53,175 bases of DNA, from NCBI RefSeq assembly GCF_007004625.1, contig NZ_VIFV01000021.1, positions 1 to 53,175 on the forward strand, given 5' to 3'. A model generated the notes under the pieces. The model did not search any database. It was given only the letters and a program-made list of their open reading frames with translations, and had not been told where the DNA came from. The translations under genes and the position numbers were made by a program. The DNA is from Planococcus salinarum. GTDB taxonomy: Bacteria; Bacillota; Bacilli; Bacillales_A; Planococcaceae. Shown one piece after another: positions 43,165 through 52,712 of this stretch (within the stretch, counting starts at the first letter, position 1; each line of letters starts with the position of its first letter).

Positions 43165-44481
43165 TTGGATATAGCCATACACTTAATTACATTTTTTCTG
43201 CTTATCAGCACTGCGGCCTTTTTTTCGGCAAGTGAATATGCCATTGTAAAAGTACATAAAAGCCGGATTGACCAATTGATGGAAGACGGCCACAGAAATG
43301 CAGCAGCTGCCGGCCGCGTCCTGTCGAATGTGGACGATTATTTGTCTGCCTGCCAGATTGGCATTATGTTATCCGTACTCGGTTTGGGCTGGCTTGGCCA
43401 CGCAGCCGTTCTGGATATCATCACTCCCCTGATTGCGAACCTGCAGTTGCAGACCGATGTTGCGGGCGTAGTGGCATTCCTGATTGCATTTTTCATTGTA
43501 CTGTCGATTTTGTCGATAATTGGTGAGCTGATCCCGAAAACGATCGCCATCCACAATGCTGAAAAAATCACCTTGGCAATCGCCAAACCATTAATTGCCT
43601 CCTATTACCTTATGTATGGCTTTATCTGGCTTTTTCATAAAGCGTCGAGAATCATTACGGGGTGGTTTGGCATCAGCCAGGTTACACAGTCGGACATCGG
43701 ACATACGGAAGAAGATCTGAAGTTGCTGTTGGCGGACAGTTTGAGAAGTGGAGAAATCAATTCCTCGGAATTCGCATTCGTCAATAAGATTTTTGAATTT
43801 GATGAACGCATTGCCAAAGAAATAATGGTTCCAAGGACCGGGATGAAAATCATCGAAAAAGAACTGACTCTGAAAGAGGTGTTCGAAGTTCCCGGTATTG
43901 AGAAGTTTACCCGCTATCCCGTCATCGACGGAGACAGGGATCATATCATTGGCGTGCTCAATATGAAATATCTTCTTACGGCCTATATCAGAAATCCGCT
44001 CAATGGCGATAAAGCCGTTGAAAATTTTGTGCTTCCCGTTATCCAGGTCATCGACACGATGCCCTTGAACGAATTATTGCTGAAGATACAGCGTGAGCGC
44101 ATTCATATGGCGATACTGCGCGATGAATATGGGGGGACAGCGGGGCTTGTGACAATTGAAGACATCATCGAGGAAATCGTCGGCGATATCCAGGATGAAT
44201 TTGATATGGAAGAAGTTCCCGAAGTACAAAAAATTGGAGATGCACATTATATCTTCAGTGCCAAGATGCTGATTGACAGCATTAATGATATACTGGATAT
44301 AGAAATTGATGAAGAAGACATCGATACTATTGGCGGGTGGATCATGAGCAAAAGTTTTGATGCCATACCCGGAGAAAAGATAATTGAACAAGGATATGAA
44401 TTTCTGATCAAAGAAGTTGATGGCCATCATATCCTCTACCTGGAAGTTCAGAAAATTGATGAAGCTGAACAGGATGAATAA
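43165..44481 (+). CDS. CNNM/CorC hemolysin-family transporter-like protein
   Basis: Protein of 438 residues. A DUF21/CNNM membrane domain with three to four helices (about 1-190) comes first, beginning IAIHLITFFLLISTAAFFSASEYAIVK. Two CBS domains follow (about 215-340; VPRTGMKIIEKE, YPVIDGDRDHIIGVL, ILRDEYGGTAGLVTIEDIIEEIVGDI). A CorC/HlyC domain ends the protein (about 350-430; GGWIMSKSFDAIPG). Relatives such as YhdP/MpfA export Mg2+. TTG start after AAGGA with a 5-nt spacer. Confidence 0.88.
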   Translation: MDIAIHLITFFLLISTAAFFSASEYAIVKVHKSRIDQLMEDGHRNAAAAGRVLSNVDDYLSACQIGIMLSVLGLGWLGHAAVLDIITPLIANLQLQTDVAGVVAFLIAFFIVLSILSIIGELIPKTIAIHNAEKITLAIAKPLIASYYLMYGFIWLFHKASRIITGWFGISQVTQSDIGHTEEDLKLLLADSLRSGEINSSEFAFVNKIFEFDERIAKEIMVPRTGMKIIEKELTLKEVFEVPGIEKFTRYPVIDGDRDHIIGVLNMKYLLTAYIRNPLNGDKAVENFVLPVIQVIDTMPLNELLLKIQRERIHMAILRDEYGGTAGLVTIEDIIEEIVGDIQDEFDMEEVPEVQKIGDAHYIFSAKMLIDSINDILDIEIDEEDIDTIGGWIMSKSFDAIPGEKIIEQGYEFLIKEVDGHHILYLEVQKIDEAEQDE

Positions 44482-44546
44482 CGACAGCGACTCTCATGCG
44501 GGGGTCGTTTTCACTTTGTCCCGAAGATTTGGAGGCAGGAAACTTT

Positions 44547-45449
44547 ATGGAATTATACACAAATTTACGCCGCGGGGAAAAAGGCGCCTGGCTGAGCATA
44601 GGGGCTTATGTCTTTCTCAGCGCCCTGAAACTGGCTTTCGGTTTTGCCGGCTCATCAGAAGCGCTGAAAGCCGACGGACTCAATAACCTGACTGATATCA
44701 TTGCATCCGTCGCTGTATTGGTGGGATTGCGGATCTCTCAGAAACCGCCGGATGAAAACCACCATTACGGCCATTTACGCGCTGAAACGGTGGCTTCGCT
44801 GTTGGCCTCTTTCATCATGGCGGTCATTGGCCTCCAGGTTCTGCTCGGGGCCGGACGAAATTTAGTAAATCCAGGTGAACAGACGGAACCTTCTTTGTAT
44901 ACTGCCGGAATCGCTTTCTTTTCCGCAATCGTCATGTATGCTGTTTACCGCTACAACTTGAAATTGAGCCGTGAAATCAACAGCAGCGCTGTCAAAGCGG
45001 CGGCTTATGACAACCGGTCCGATGCCGTTGTCAGCATCGGTGCCGGGATTGGAATCGTTGGCGCTATCCTCGGCGCACCGGTCCTCGACGTCATCACAGC
45101 TTTTATCGTCGGCCTGATTATTTTGAAAACCGCTTTGGACATATTCAAAGAATCGGTGATGACCTTGACTGACGCATTCAATGAAGATGAGCTCGAGACC
45201 CTGTCTGTCATAATACGAAAAGTGCCCGGTGTCCGAAAATTAAGCGACTTTAAAGGGAGACATCACGGCAATGTCATGTTTGTGGACTTGACCATTGAAG
45301 TGGATCCCCGGTTGAATGTAACGGAAAGCCATTGGATAACGGAAGAAATTGAAAGAAAAGTAAAAAAATCGAAACCCAATTGTGTCGTGCTCGTACATAT
45401 AGAGCCGGACTATTCCGACTTTGACGACCCGGCACAAGAGGAGGAGTAA
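44547..45449 (+). CDS. Cation diffusion facilitator (CDF) transporter
   Basis: Divalent-cation/proton antiporter of 300 residues with six helices and a C-terminal ferredoxin-like cytoplasmic domain (about 205-290). Metal-site segments are KADGLNNLTDIIAS (helix 2), HHYGHLRAE (loop) and AYDNRSDAVVS (helix 5). AGGAAACTTT precedes the ATG; a longer reading upstream has no ribosome site. It follows the CNNM/CorC gene closely, suggesting shared metal homeostasis, and overlaps the start region of the next gene. Confidence 0.88.
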   Translation: MELYTNLRRGEKGAWLSIGAYVFLSALKLAFGFAGSSEALKADGLNNLTDIIASVAVLVGLRISQKPPDENHHYGHLRAETVASLLASFIMAVIGLQVLLGAGRNLVNPGEQTEPSLYTAGIAFFSAIVMYAVYRYNLKLSREINSSAVKAAAYDNRSDAVVSIGAGIGIVGAILGAPVLDVITAFIVGLIILKTALDIFKESVMTLTDAFNEDELETLSVIIRKVPGVRKLSDFKGRHHGNVMFVDLTIEVDPRLNVTESHWITEEIERKVKKSKPNCVVLVHIEPDYSDFDDPAQEEE

Positions 45450-46016
45450 GTGATGTATGATTTAGTTGACCAAAAGAAAATCGTTTATATTGCCATTGCA
45501 GTTATTTTGTTGATTTCCGCTCTGGTTGCGCCCGTTGCTGTTTTTTACCCCATCAAAGCCACCTTCATCACTCCCGATGCGCTGGCAATCGGCACATCCC
45601 CTGCATCGCTGCTCACCGGGGGCATTGGCCTTGCGCTGTTGGCGGGTGCTTTGATTGTCCTGGCTACTGTCGAACAGAAGCTGAAAAAATATGGCACTGC
45701 TCTTGCATTAGCCGTTTTGGGGGTTCTTGGGCTCAGCTTTTCATTGACCGACTATTATTACATAACTTCAGAACAGTTCGTCTATAATGCCCCGTTGGCG
45801 ATAACTTCCGACAAATATGATTGGACGGATTTCGAAAAAATCGAAGAACGCATCATCAAGGAAAATGGCGTAACCAAAGTAGACTCAATTGTCTTTTACT
45901 TGAACAATGGCACAGTCATTGATATGTCCGGTGGATCCATCCTCACGATGAGCGGCAGCATCATCAATAATGTACAGCGGTCCGGCGGCTCCCATGAACG
46001 AATCCGGGAAGAATAA
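45450..46016 (+). CDS. Membrane protein of unknown function
   Basis: A 188-residue protein I do not recognise. Three hydrophobic helices (about 11-33, 52-74 and 80-98) are followed by an extracytoplasmic or cytoplasmic beta-rich domain (about 105-188) with DWTDFEKIEERI, SIVFYLNNGTVIDM and an S/G-rich tail. AGGAGG serves either GTG (5 nt) or the adjacent ATG (8 nt). The start directly follows the CDF stop, so it is translationally coupled to that transporter. Confidence 0.78.
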   Translation: MMYDLVDQKKIVYIAIAVILLISALVAPVAVFYPIKATFITPDALAIGTSPASLLTGGIGLALLAGALIVLATVEQKLKKYGTALALAVLGVLGLSFSLTDYYYITSEQFVYNAPLAITSDKYDWTDFEKIEERIIKENGVTKVDSIVFYLNNGTVIDMSGGSILTMSGSIINNVQRSGGSHERIREE

Positions 46017-46026
46017 CTGGTACTCG

Positions 46027-46058
46027 AAAAGCCCTTTGCCTATCAGGCAAAGGGCTTT
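46027..46058. terminator. Bidirectional terminator, membrane protein gene / mscS-like gene
   Basis: AAAGCCCTTTGCC, TATCA loop, GGCAAAGGGCTTT: 13-bp perfect stem between convergent genes; the T-tracts are short (T3-T4). It touches the stop codon of the leftward gene. Confidence 0.75.
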
Positions 46059-47118
46059 AACTATTCAGCGGGGGCTGTGCTGCTGCCAGCTTCACATCAT
46101 TTCCAAAGAATAAGCCGGCAATCCCATGGCGGAGCCTGCTTTCGAGCCGCTCTTTCATCTCGACATCGGTGACGTGCACCTCCACCTGAAAATCCAATGC
46201 GGAATTCCGGAATCCGATGAACCGCACATCCGGCTGCTGATTCTCCGGGACTCCATCCATCGCAGACATTTCCTTTTCTGCAGCTTCACAGATCAACTTC
46301 TCGACTTTCGCCGTATCACTGCCATAAGCGACACTGACCTCTACCCGGGCGAACAATTCGGCACTGGAACGATTTTTTACAATCTGCTCGATAAAATATT
46401 GGTTCGGTACCACCATTGTTCCATCCTTTAAGGTTTCCACCACTGTGGAGCGCAATTTGATCCTTTTAATTTTCCCTATTTTTTTATCAATTTCCACCAT
46501 TTCCCCGACTTCCATCGGCCGTTCGAAAAGAATGATGATGCCTGATACAAAGTTAGCGGCGATATTGCGGACACCGAAACCGATCCCTATGCCCAGGACA
46601 CTGAAAACGACGCCCAATGCCGTGAGATCAAGTCCGACTGTGGTGAAGCTTAACGCTAGGGCAAGAAACATGACTGTGTAGTAAATCAGTCGGTTGATGG
46701 TAAAACTCAACCCGACATCGATATCAAATTGCTCGTATATATAAGGCATTACATGACGCGTGAATGTCTTGATGATGCGGCTCGCAAAAGTCACAATCAT
46801 TACGACTACCACGATCAGGAAAATAGTCACCTCAACGCCATCGGTCTCGTAAAACGGATAGGTAAGCCATCTTTCCTTCCAGAAATAGAACAAGAACAAA
46901 ATAATGGAACTGTAGAAAGCCAGCCAGTTCAGGATGGCTTCAATAATCGGTATAAACCTTTTCTTGTATGGCGTTCGTTTTAAAATCATTTTCAGGGTCC
47001 ACTCAATTGCCAGCTTGATGACGAAAATCAAAGAGAGATAGACGAAGAACATGAAAAATTCCCTAACCGATAAATCCTTCAGCATTTCTATGCCCCTGAA
47101 GATCTGGCCATTGTCCAT
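46057..47118 (-). CDS. Mechanosensitive channel of the MscS family
   Basis: Small-conductance osmotic safety-valve channel, 353 residues. Three to four membrane helices come first, then the MscS core: the pore helix with ALGVVFSVLGIGIGFGVRNI and NFVSGIIILFERPMEVGE, the beta domain, and a C-terminal alpha/beta domain ending at about 345. The ATG at 47118 is 8 nt after GAGG; ATG 47124 is also possible. It lies 42 nt downstream of the DUF2254 gene and is likely co-transcribed. Confidence 0.9.
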   Translation of the reverse strand: MDNGQIFRGIEMLKDLSVREFFMFFVYLSLIFVIKLAIEWTLKMILKRTPYKKRFIPIIEAILNWLAFYSSIILFLFYFWKERWLTYPFYETDGVEVTIFLIVVVVMIVTFASRIIKTFTRHVMPYIYEQFDIDVGLSFTINRLIYYTVMFLALALSFTTVGLDLTALGVVFSVLGIGIGFGVRNIAANFVSGIIILFERPMEVGEMVEIDKKIGKIKRIKLRSTVVETLKDGTMVVPNQYFIEQIVKNRSSAELFARVEVSVAYGSDTAKVEKLICEAAEKEMSAMDGVPENQQPDVRFIGFRNSALDFQVEVHVTDVEMKERLESRLRHGIAGLFFGNDVKLAAAQPPLNS

Positions 47119-47160
47119 TGTCATCGCCTCTTTCCTTTCATCTGATGAAAATTGCATCAA

Positions 47161-48462
47161 TCAATTCCCTTTTAACATCAGCAAATTGACTGAAGACTTT
47201 CCAAGCTGGTCAGCAAGTCTGTCCACTTTCCCCTGCAGGAACTTGCGGTCCAGAGACTTCATTTCCTGGGGATTGATTGCCTCCAGCACATATAATTGAA
47301 TGTCCCACAAATCTTCATATCGTTCTGAAGAGGTTGATTCAGCGGTAACTACCAATGAATCTGTTATTGCCGACATTACTGAAATATCATCTTTTCCATA
47401 ATAGGCGATCTGGTAATAAACTTTATACAGAATTTCCTCGAACTTCGGCAACGGGTACAGTACGCGTCCATTGCCTTCCTTGTCAGTGAACACCAATCCA
47501 CCTGTACTGAGATTCCCTATTTTACCGAGCAGATTGCCGAGGCGGACAATAATATCATTTGCAGTGTTAGGATCGTTAATGCCCGGCGAGATGGCCCTCA
47601 AGCCAATTTCGACAAGTTTCTGCATGGCAAATTCAATATCCTGTTCGGAAGTTCGTTCTTCGCCGAACACGAAAAATTCATCGACAGGAAAATCGTCGGA
47701 ATCCGCCTTAAAGATATTGACCAGCGGTTTATTTTCATGGACATATTCACCGATGCAGGAAAGCACTTCAATTTCCATATTCTTTTTTTGGGCAAAATCC
47801 TGCAATTTTTCAAAATAGATATAACCAATGAATCCGGTCTTTCCTGCCATGATGGTTTGCTTGATGCCATCCGGTTTCCAGCCCGCACCGGAACTGGCAC
47901 TGCCTGACTCGAGTTTATCGAATTTACCCACGACCCGCTCCGTATCATCGACCAATTCGATAATGAGCTTCCCAACCTGGACTGTGGAGGAAATATGATG
48001 AATAAAATAGGCAAAAGTCGCGAGACAGAAGAATGCTATCAGGATGCCCACAAAAGTGGAAATCACATCGTGACTGTAAAGATGCGCCCTCATGAACAGC
48101 AGCGACAGGGTGTTATAGATAAAACCGCCAAGAAATATGCCCAGTACTCTCCACGTCAGTCGGTCATGGACGAAATTCTTCAATGTTCGGGGCGAGAATT
48201 GTGAGGAATACATTGTCAGCACGACCAGAATGGTGGAAAACGTAAAAGTCGTCATTGTCAGCAACGCACCGGATAAGCTCCCCATGATTGTTTTTGCCAA
48301 ATCAACGTTTGTCAGGAGTATTGATGGTATGTATTCACTCATCGCGTCGATCCAATGCAAATCGATGTAAAAGAAGATGATCGATAATGCTACTGCAAGT
48401 ATGCTGTAGGCAGCAGGGGTCACCCATAACTTTTCTTTGATCCATAAAGTGAATTTTTTCAT
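47161..48462 (-). CDS. DUF2254 family membrane protein
   Basis: Protein of 433 residues with four N-terminal helices (about 15-35, 55-80, 105-125 and 130-155) and a large soluble C-terminal domain. TMTTFTFSTILVVLTMYSSQFSPRTL and AISPGINDPNTANDII are DUF2254 hallmarks. Function unknown. Pairing with an MscS-type channel and an upstream sigma-B-like promoter suggests an envelope-stress role. GGGGG lies 8 nt upstream of the ATG. Confidence 0.85.
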   Translation of the reverse strand: MKKFTLWIKEKLWVTPAAYSILAVALSIIFFYIDLHWIDAMSEYIPSILLTNVDLAKTIMGSLSGALLTMTTFTFSTILVVLTMYSSQFSPRTLKNFVHDRLTWRVLGIFLGGFIYNTLSLLFMRAHLYSHDVISTFVGILIAFFCLATFAYFIHHISSTVQVGKLIIELVDDTERVVGKFDKLESGSASSGAGWKPDGIKQTIMAGKTGFIGYIYFEKLQDFAQKKNMEIEVLSCIGEYVHENKPLVNIFKADSDDFPVDEFFVFGEERTSEQDIEFAMQKLVEIGLRAISPGINDPNTANDIIVRLGNLLGKIGNLSTGGLVFTDKEGNGRVLYPLPKFEEILYKVYYQIAYYGKDDISVMSAITDSLVVTAESTSSERYEDLWDIQLYVLEAINPQEMKSLDRKFLQGKVDRLADQLGKSSVNLLMLKGN

Positions 48463-48496
48463 CGCCGCTTCCCCCTAATTATTTCTATATCAAATA

Positions 48497-48523
48497 TTTC
48501 CCCTGTTGTTGCCTGTGACAAAC
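48497..48523 (-). promoter_or_regulatory. Sigma-B-like promoter of DUF2254-mscS
   Basis: On the minus strand GTTTGT, 15-nt spacer, GGGAAA, 35 nt upstream of the start codon. Confidence 0.45.
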
Positions 48524-48565
48524 ACATTAAGCCCGGTTTTCACTTTTTCAACTGGCTCGCACAAA

Positions 48566-48593
48566 ATAAAAAAGCCCCTGACAGTCAGGAGCT
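48566..48593 (-). terminator. Terminator of the DUF2512 gene
   Basis: On the minus strand AGCTCCTGA, CTG loop, TCAGGGGCT (9 bp, one U-G) followed by T6. Confidence 0.8.
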
Positions 48594-48600
48594 CAAAAGT

Positions 48601-49008
48601 TCAACGGGTATGTGCAGTGTTTGCTGTATCGTGTTTCTCCGGAAAAATACTGCTGTCCAGATACTTGTGGAAGAACCATTCTCCGCCTCCGATAACGATT
48701 GCAGAGATAATCGCAGGCGTAATGATATCGACGTTATTGCCCACCAGTGCATCGCCAAGCAGCCATATTACAAGAAAAGCCACAACAATATCCGAAACTG
48801 TCGCAATGGCATTGCGCTTATTCTGCTCGGAGCGGTCACCTGCTTTTCTGAAAATCATCAGGTCACCCATCAAATAAGCTATTATTGTCAGCGCTAAGCT
48901 GATCCAAATAGTATCCATGAACGGAACATCAAAGAATAAAGTCAAGATAATCAAGAGGACGACTGCAATCATCAGGAATTTGATTACCAGTGCTTTTGCG
49001 TGATTCAT
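48601..49008 (-). CDS. DUF2512 (YndM-like) membrane protein
   Basis: Four-helix membrane protein of 135 residues (helices about 7-27, 30-50, 66-86 and 93-113). IAYLMGDLMIFRKAGD and DIVVAFLVIWLLGDAL match the YndM/DUF2512 family of unknown function. AAAGGAG lies 8 nt before the ATG. A sigma-B-like promoter is upstream and a terminator directly after, so it is a single-gene unit. Confidence 0.83.
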   Translation of the reverse strand: MNHAKALVIKFLMIAVVLLIILTLFFDVPFMDTIWISLALTIIAYLMGDLMIFRKAGDRSEQNKRNAIATVSDIVVAFLVIWLLGDALVGNNVDIITPAIISAIVIGGGEWFFHKYLDSSIFPEKHDTANTAHTR

Positions 49009-49045
49009 TGATTCCACTCCTTTCTGTAGAATATTTTAGTATTCT

Positions 49046-49069
49046 TTACCCATTTCGCAAGACTTAAAC
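49046..49069 (-). promoter_or_regulatory. Sigma-B-like promoter of the DUF2512 gene
   Basis: On the minus strand GTTTAA, 12-nt spacer, GGGTAA: exact hexamers of the sigma-B consensus, 37 nt upstream of the start codon. Confidence 0.68.
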
Positions 49070-49096
49070 CTTATTTTTCCACTTTTTATAAAGCAC

Positions 49097-50293
49097 TTAT
49101 TCTTTTACTGTCACCGGAATTTCTTTAACACCACGAACGATCATTCCCGGTCTCCAGACAAGTTCGCTTTCCGGCACACGCAATCTCACATTCGGAAAAC
49201 GGTCCAACAGCTTGCTGATTGCTATCTTTCCCTCGAGCCGTGCAAGCGGCGCTCCGAGACAATGATGGATACCTGTTCCAAAAGCGAGATGCGGGTTCTT
49301 TTCCCGGCTGATATTGAATACTTCGGGGTCTTGGAATTTATCAGAATCGCGGTTCGCTGCATTCAAAGCAACTACCACTAATTCCCCCCGCCTGATTTCT
49401 TTTCCGGCAAATTGAAAGTTTTCACTTGCCCATCTTGATGTACTGAATTCAACTGGTCCATCGAAACGCAATGATTCCTCGATTGCTTGGTCAATCAGTT
49501 CCGGATTTCTCCTTAACAGCTCTTTCTGTTCCGGATGCTTTAGCAAGTTCAAAAAACTGTTGCCTATTAAATTGACCGTGGTCTCGTGGCCAGCAATAAT
49601 CAATAAGGTCACTAGCCCATATAACTCTTTTTCCGTTAGCCGGTCACCGGCTTCTTCCGCTGTTATCAGCTTGCTGATCAGGTCGTCCTTCGGTTCCCGC
49701 CTTGTTTCACTGAACCATTCCCCAAGATAGCGGATAAAATCATTCATGTGCTGATAAATACTGACTCCGGGCTCACCGCTGCTTCCTTCAATAAGTGAAT
49801 TCGACCAGATCCGAAACTTATCGCGGTCTTCCGAAGGCACACCAAGAATTTCGCAAATAACGATAATTGGCAATGGAAAAGCGAAATCGTCAATCAGATT
49901 GACTTCCTCTTTTTGTTCCATGTCGTTTAACAGCTGATCGGTTATTTCTTCTATCCGCTCTTTCATGCCTTCGATGACCCTTGGAGTAAAGGCTTTTTGC
50001 GCAAATCCCCGGAGACGGCGATGATCTGGCGGATCAGAAAAAAGCATATTCTGTGTAAATACACTCATTTCGTCCATCGAACCTCCGTAAAGCTTGCTGA
50101 AGTCCTTGATAAAACGCGGCTCCTTCAATGCCTCCACCGCTTCCGTATAGCCTGTAATCAACCATCCGTGCTGGCCATCCGGGAACCGGGTTTTATAAAC
50201 CGGATTCACCCGACGCAATTGTGCGTAATATGGATAGGGATTTTCCACAAATCCTTCTGAGAATAATTGCTGGCCGTATTTATTGACGTCCAC
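49097..50293 (-). CDS. Cytochrome P450 (CYP107-like)
   Basis: Soluble heme monooxygenase of 398 residues, typical bacterial length. The I-helix IIAGHETTVNLIGN, ExxR in EESLRF, and heme loop FGTGIHHCLGAPLARLE with ligand Cys345 are intact. The substrate is unknown; CYP107 members act on macrolides, fatty acids or terpenoids. GTG start 7 nt after AGGAGG. No ferredoxin or reductase gene lies nearby, so electrons must come from a partner elsewhere. Confidence 0.92.
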   Translation of the reverse strand: MDVNKYGQQLFSEGFVENPYPYYAQLRRVNPVYKTRFPDGQHGWLITGYTEAVEALKEPRFIKDFSKLYGGSMDEMSVFTQNMLFSDPPDHRRLRGFAQKAFTPRVIEGMKERIEEITDQLLNDMEQKEEVNLIDDFAFPLPIIVICEILGVPSEDRDKFRIWSNSLIEGSSGEPGVSIYQHMNDFIRYLGEWFSETRREPKDDLISKLITAEEAGDRLTEKELYGLVTLLIIAGHETTVNLIGNSFLNLLKHPEQKELLRRNPELIDQAIEESLRFDGPVEFSTSRWASENFQFAGKEIRRGELVVVALNAANRDSDKFQDPEVFNISREKNPHLAFGTGIHHCLGAPLARLEGKIAISKLLDRFPNVRLRVPESELVWRPGMIVRGVKEIPVTVKE

Positions 50294-50355
50294 CAGATCG
50301 CCTCCTTTCTCTATTCATACCCGCTGCCGTCCGTTTTTTTCTCCGTCAAATCACC

Positions 50356-50386
50356 TAAAAAAGAAAAGGCCGTAAATTCCGGCCTT
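50356..50386 (-). terminator. Terminator of the acyl-CoA dehydrogenase/kinase operon
   Basis: AAGGCCG (50366-50372) with CGGCCTT (50380-50386); the minus strand continues TTTTCTTTTTT. Confidence 0.8.
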
Positions 50387-50400
50387 CTCTTTACTCCAAT

Positions 50401-51465
50401 CTATTTTGTTGCGGCTCCAAGTGCATAGCGGATCAGGCTTTTAACGAATCGATCGAAATTCGCAAATCGCGGATCCTGTGTCTGACCATTTTTATACCGG
50501 AAATAAATCTGTTGGACAATGACTGCCAGTTTAAAATAAGCGAACGTCAGGTAAAAATCAATTTGAGAAACATCCCGGCCGCTCTTTTCCGCATAGCGGT
50601 GAATAAATTCCTCACGTGTGTAAAATCCTTCCTTGACAGTAACAGGCGGTTTGCCCATTCCCTTTTTCAGAAGTTCCGGATCATCCGCCTGGATCCAGTA
50701 GCTCATTGCTGCACCCAAATCTGCAAGCGGGTCACCGACAGTTGCCATTTCCCAATCAAAAAGTCCGGTTATTTCCGTATAATCTTCACTGAACAACGCA
50801 TTATTCAATTTAAAATCGTAATGGATGATTGTTGGTTCCTGTGATTCCGGTATATTGGCCAGCATCCATTTTTTCAGAGCTTCTACCTCTTCGATATCAT
50901 CTGTTTTCGCACGTTCATAACGGCCAATCCACCCATTGACCTGCCGTTCCATAAATCCTTCCGGTTTCGCCATGCCGGCAAGCGCCGTTTTTTTGTAATC
51001 GATGGCATGAAGCTCTACCAGCGTATCCACCATTTTTTCGGAAATTTTCCTGCTGAGTTCTGCAGTCGTTTCTGTTCCTTCTGGAAATTCGGTGTCCAGC
51101 ACAATCCCATGCCGCCTTTCCATAACGAAGAATGGACTGCCAGTTATAGAAGTTTCTTCCGAAAACACATATGGTTTTGGGGCTGCAGGAAAAATCGGCG
51201 CAAGCGACTGCAGAATTTTGAATTCCCTTTCCATATCGTGCGCTTTCGGAGCCACTGGCCCAAGCGGCGGTTTACGGAGAACCCCTTCCCATTCACCAAT
51301 TTTCAGTGCATAGGTTAAGTTGGAATGGCCCGCGCCAAATTGGCGAATTTCAAGTTCACCTTCGGGCAGTCCTCCAATTGACGAGCGAAGAAATTCTTCA
51401 AGTTTTTGCAGGTTAATTTCTTCCCCTTTTCTAACCGGAATCGTTGCTTGCGTAAAATCCCCCAC
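50401..51465 (-). CDS. APH-family phosphotransferase (ACAD10/LvaA-like)
   Basis: Kinase-fold protein of 354 residues of the choline/aminoglycoside phosphotransferase superfamily. The N-terminal lobe carries QFGAGHSNLTYAL. The catalytic loop IIHYDFKLNNALF has Asp as base and Asn for Mg2+, and the DFG equivalent is GLFDWEMATVGDPLADLG. Co-transcription with an acyl-CoA dehydrogenase (17-nt gap) is the pattern of ACAD10/11 and of LvaA, which phosphorylate 4-hydroxyacyl-CoAs. A lipid-catabolic rather than antibiotic-resistance role is inferred. Confidence 0.87.
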   Translation of the reverse strand: MGDFTQATIPVRKGEEINLQKLEEFLRSSIGGLPEGELEIRQFGAGHSNLTYALKIGEWEGVLRKPPLGPVAPKAHDMEREFKILQSLAPIFPAAPKPYVFSEETSITGSPFFVMERRHGIVLDTEFPEGTETTAELSRKISEKMVDTLVELHAIDYKKTALAGMAKPEGFMERQVNGWIGRYERAKTDDIEEVEALKKWMLANIPESQEPTIIHYDFKLNNALFSEDYTEITGLFDWEMATVGDPLADLGAAMSYWIQADDPELLKKGMGKPPVTVKEGFYTREEFIHRYAEKSGRDVSQIDFYLTFAYFKLAVIVQQIYFRYKNGQTQDPRFANFDRFVKSLIRYALGAATK

Positions 51466-51482
51466 TGGTTCTCCCTCGTTTC

Positions 51483-52691
51483 CTATAGATATTTTTTTAA
51501 TTCCAATTTGGCGATTTGGCTTCTGTGTACTTCATCCGGTCCGTCCGCCAGTCGCAGCGTCCGTGCATTCGCCCATTGTGCCGCAAGTGTGAAATCGTCA
51601 CTGACGCCCGCTGCACCAAAAGCCTGGATTGCGCGGTCAATGACGCGCAGCGTCATACTCGGTGCTGTGACTTTAATCATGGCGATTTCCGCTTTCGCTT
51701 CTTTATTGCCGACGGTATCCATCATATAGGCCGCTTTCAGCGTCAAAAGACGTGCCTGTTCAATGTCGATGCGTGAATCAGCGATCCATTCACGGATGAC
51801 TCCCTGGTTCGCCAGCGGCTTGCCGAAAGGTGACCTTTCCTGGACGCGCCCACACATTTCTTCCAGTGCGCGTTCTGCCGCCCCGATCAGGCGCATGCAA
51901 TGATGGATTCTGCCGGGCCCGAGCCTTCCCTGGGCAATCGCAAATCCTTTCCCTTCGCCCCAAATCATGTTGCCCGCCGGCACACGAACATTGTCAAAAT
52001 TGATTTCCGCATGTCCATGTGGTGCGTGGTCGTAGCCGAAAACCGGCAGCATACGTTCAATCGTCACTCCTGGCGTATCCAAAGGGACCAAAATCATGGA
52101 CTGCTGTTCATATTTCGCTGCATCCGGATCGTTCTTGCCCATCACGATGGCGATTTTGCAACGTGGATCGCCTGCCCCTGAGGACCACCATTTGCGGCCG
52201 TTGACGATCCATTCGTCCCCATCTTTAGTAATGGTTGCAGAAATATTCGTTGCATCACTCGATGCTGCATCCGGTTCGGTCATCGAAAAACATGAGCGGA
52301 TCTCCCCGTTCAAAAGCGGTTGGAGCCATTGCGATTTCTGTTCTTCAGTTCCGTACCGTACCAGTACTTCCATATTGCCGGTATCCGGTGCGCCGCAATT
52401 GAAAACTTCCGGACCGATCAGCGACCTGCCCATGATTTCACACAGCGGCGCGTATTCCTGGTTGTTGAGGCCGGCACCATATTCGCTGTCCGGGAGAAAC
52501 AAATTCCACAGCCCCTGCTCTTTCGCTTTCTGCTTCAGTTCTTCCATAATGGGAGGCACTTGCGCCCAGCGGTTTTGCTGCTCATTCAGTTGTTTTTCAT
52601 AAACCCTTTCGTTCGGATAAACATGCTCTTCCATAAAACTCGTTAAGCGTTGCTGCAGATCCTGTGTCTTCTGCGAATAGGAAAAATCCAA
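51483..52691 (-). CDS. Acyl-CoA dehydrogenase (ACAD10/11-like)
   Basis: FAD flavoprotein of 402 residues. The middle beta domain contains [15 protein letters not shown] and [17 protein letters not shown] (FAD/substrate contact). The C-terminal helical domain contains [19 protein letters not shown] and [13 protein letters not shown]. The TTG start gives [10 protein letters not shown], the usual family opening. A GTG four codons earlier overlaps the AAAGG ribosome site. First gene of the operon, with an imperfect palindrome over its promoter. Long, branched or 4-hydroxy acyl-CoA are possible substrates. Confidence 0.9.
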   Translation of the reverse strand: MDFSYSQKTQDLQQRLTSFMEEHVYPNERVYEKQLNEQQNRWAQVPPIMEELKQKAKEQGLWNLFLPDSEYGAGLNNQEYAPLCEIMGRSLIGPEVFNCGAPDTGNMEVLVRYGTEEQKSQWLQPLLNGEIRSCFSMTEPDAASSDATNISATITKDGDEWIVNGRKWWSSGAGDPRCKIAIVMGKNDPDAAKYEQQSMILVPLDTPGVTIERMLPVFGYDHAPHGHAEINFDNVRVPAGNMIWGEGKGFAIAQGRLGPGRIHHCMRLIGAAERALEEMCGRVQERSPFGKPLANQGVIREWIADSRIDIEQARLLTLKAAYMMDTVGNKEAKAEIAMIKVTAPSMTLRVIDRAIQAFGAAGVSDDFTLAAQWANARTLRLADGPDEVHRSQIAKLELKKYL

Positions 52692-52712
52692 AATAAGTTC
52701 CACCTTTCTTTT

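Noticed and set aside
50401..51465. Aminoglycoside phosphotransferase resistance gene
   Set aside because: Fold is shared, but operon pairing with an acyl-CoA dehydrogenase fits the ACAD-associated kinase branch better.
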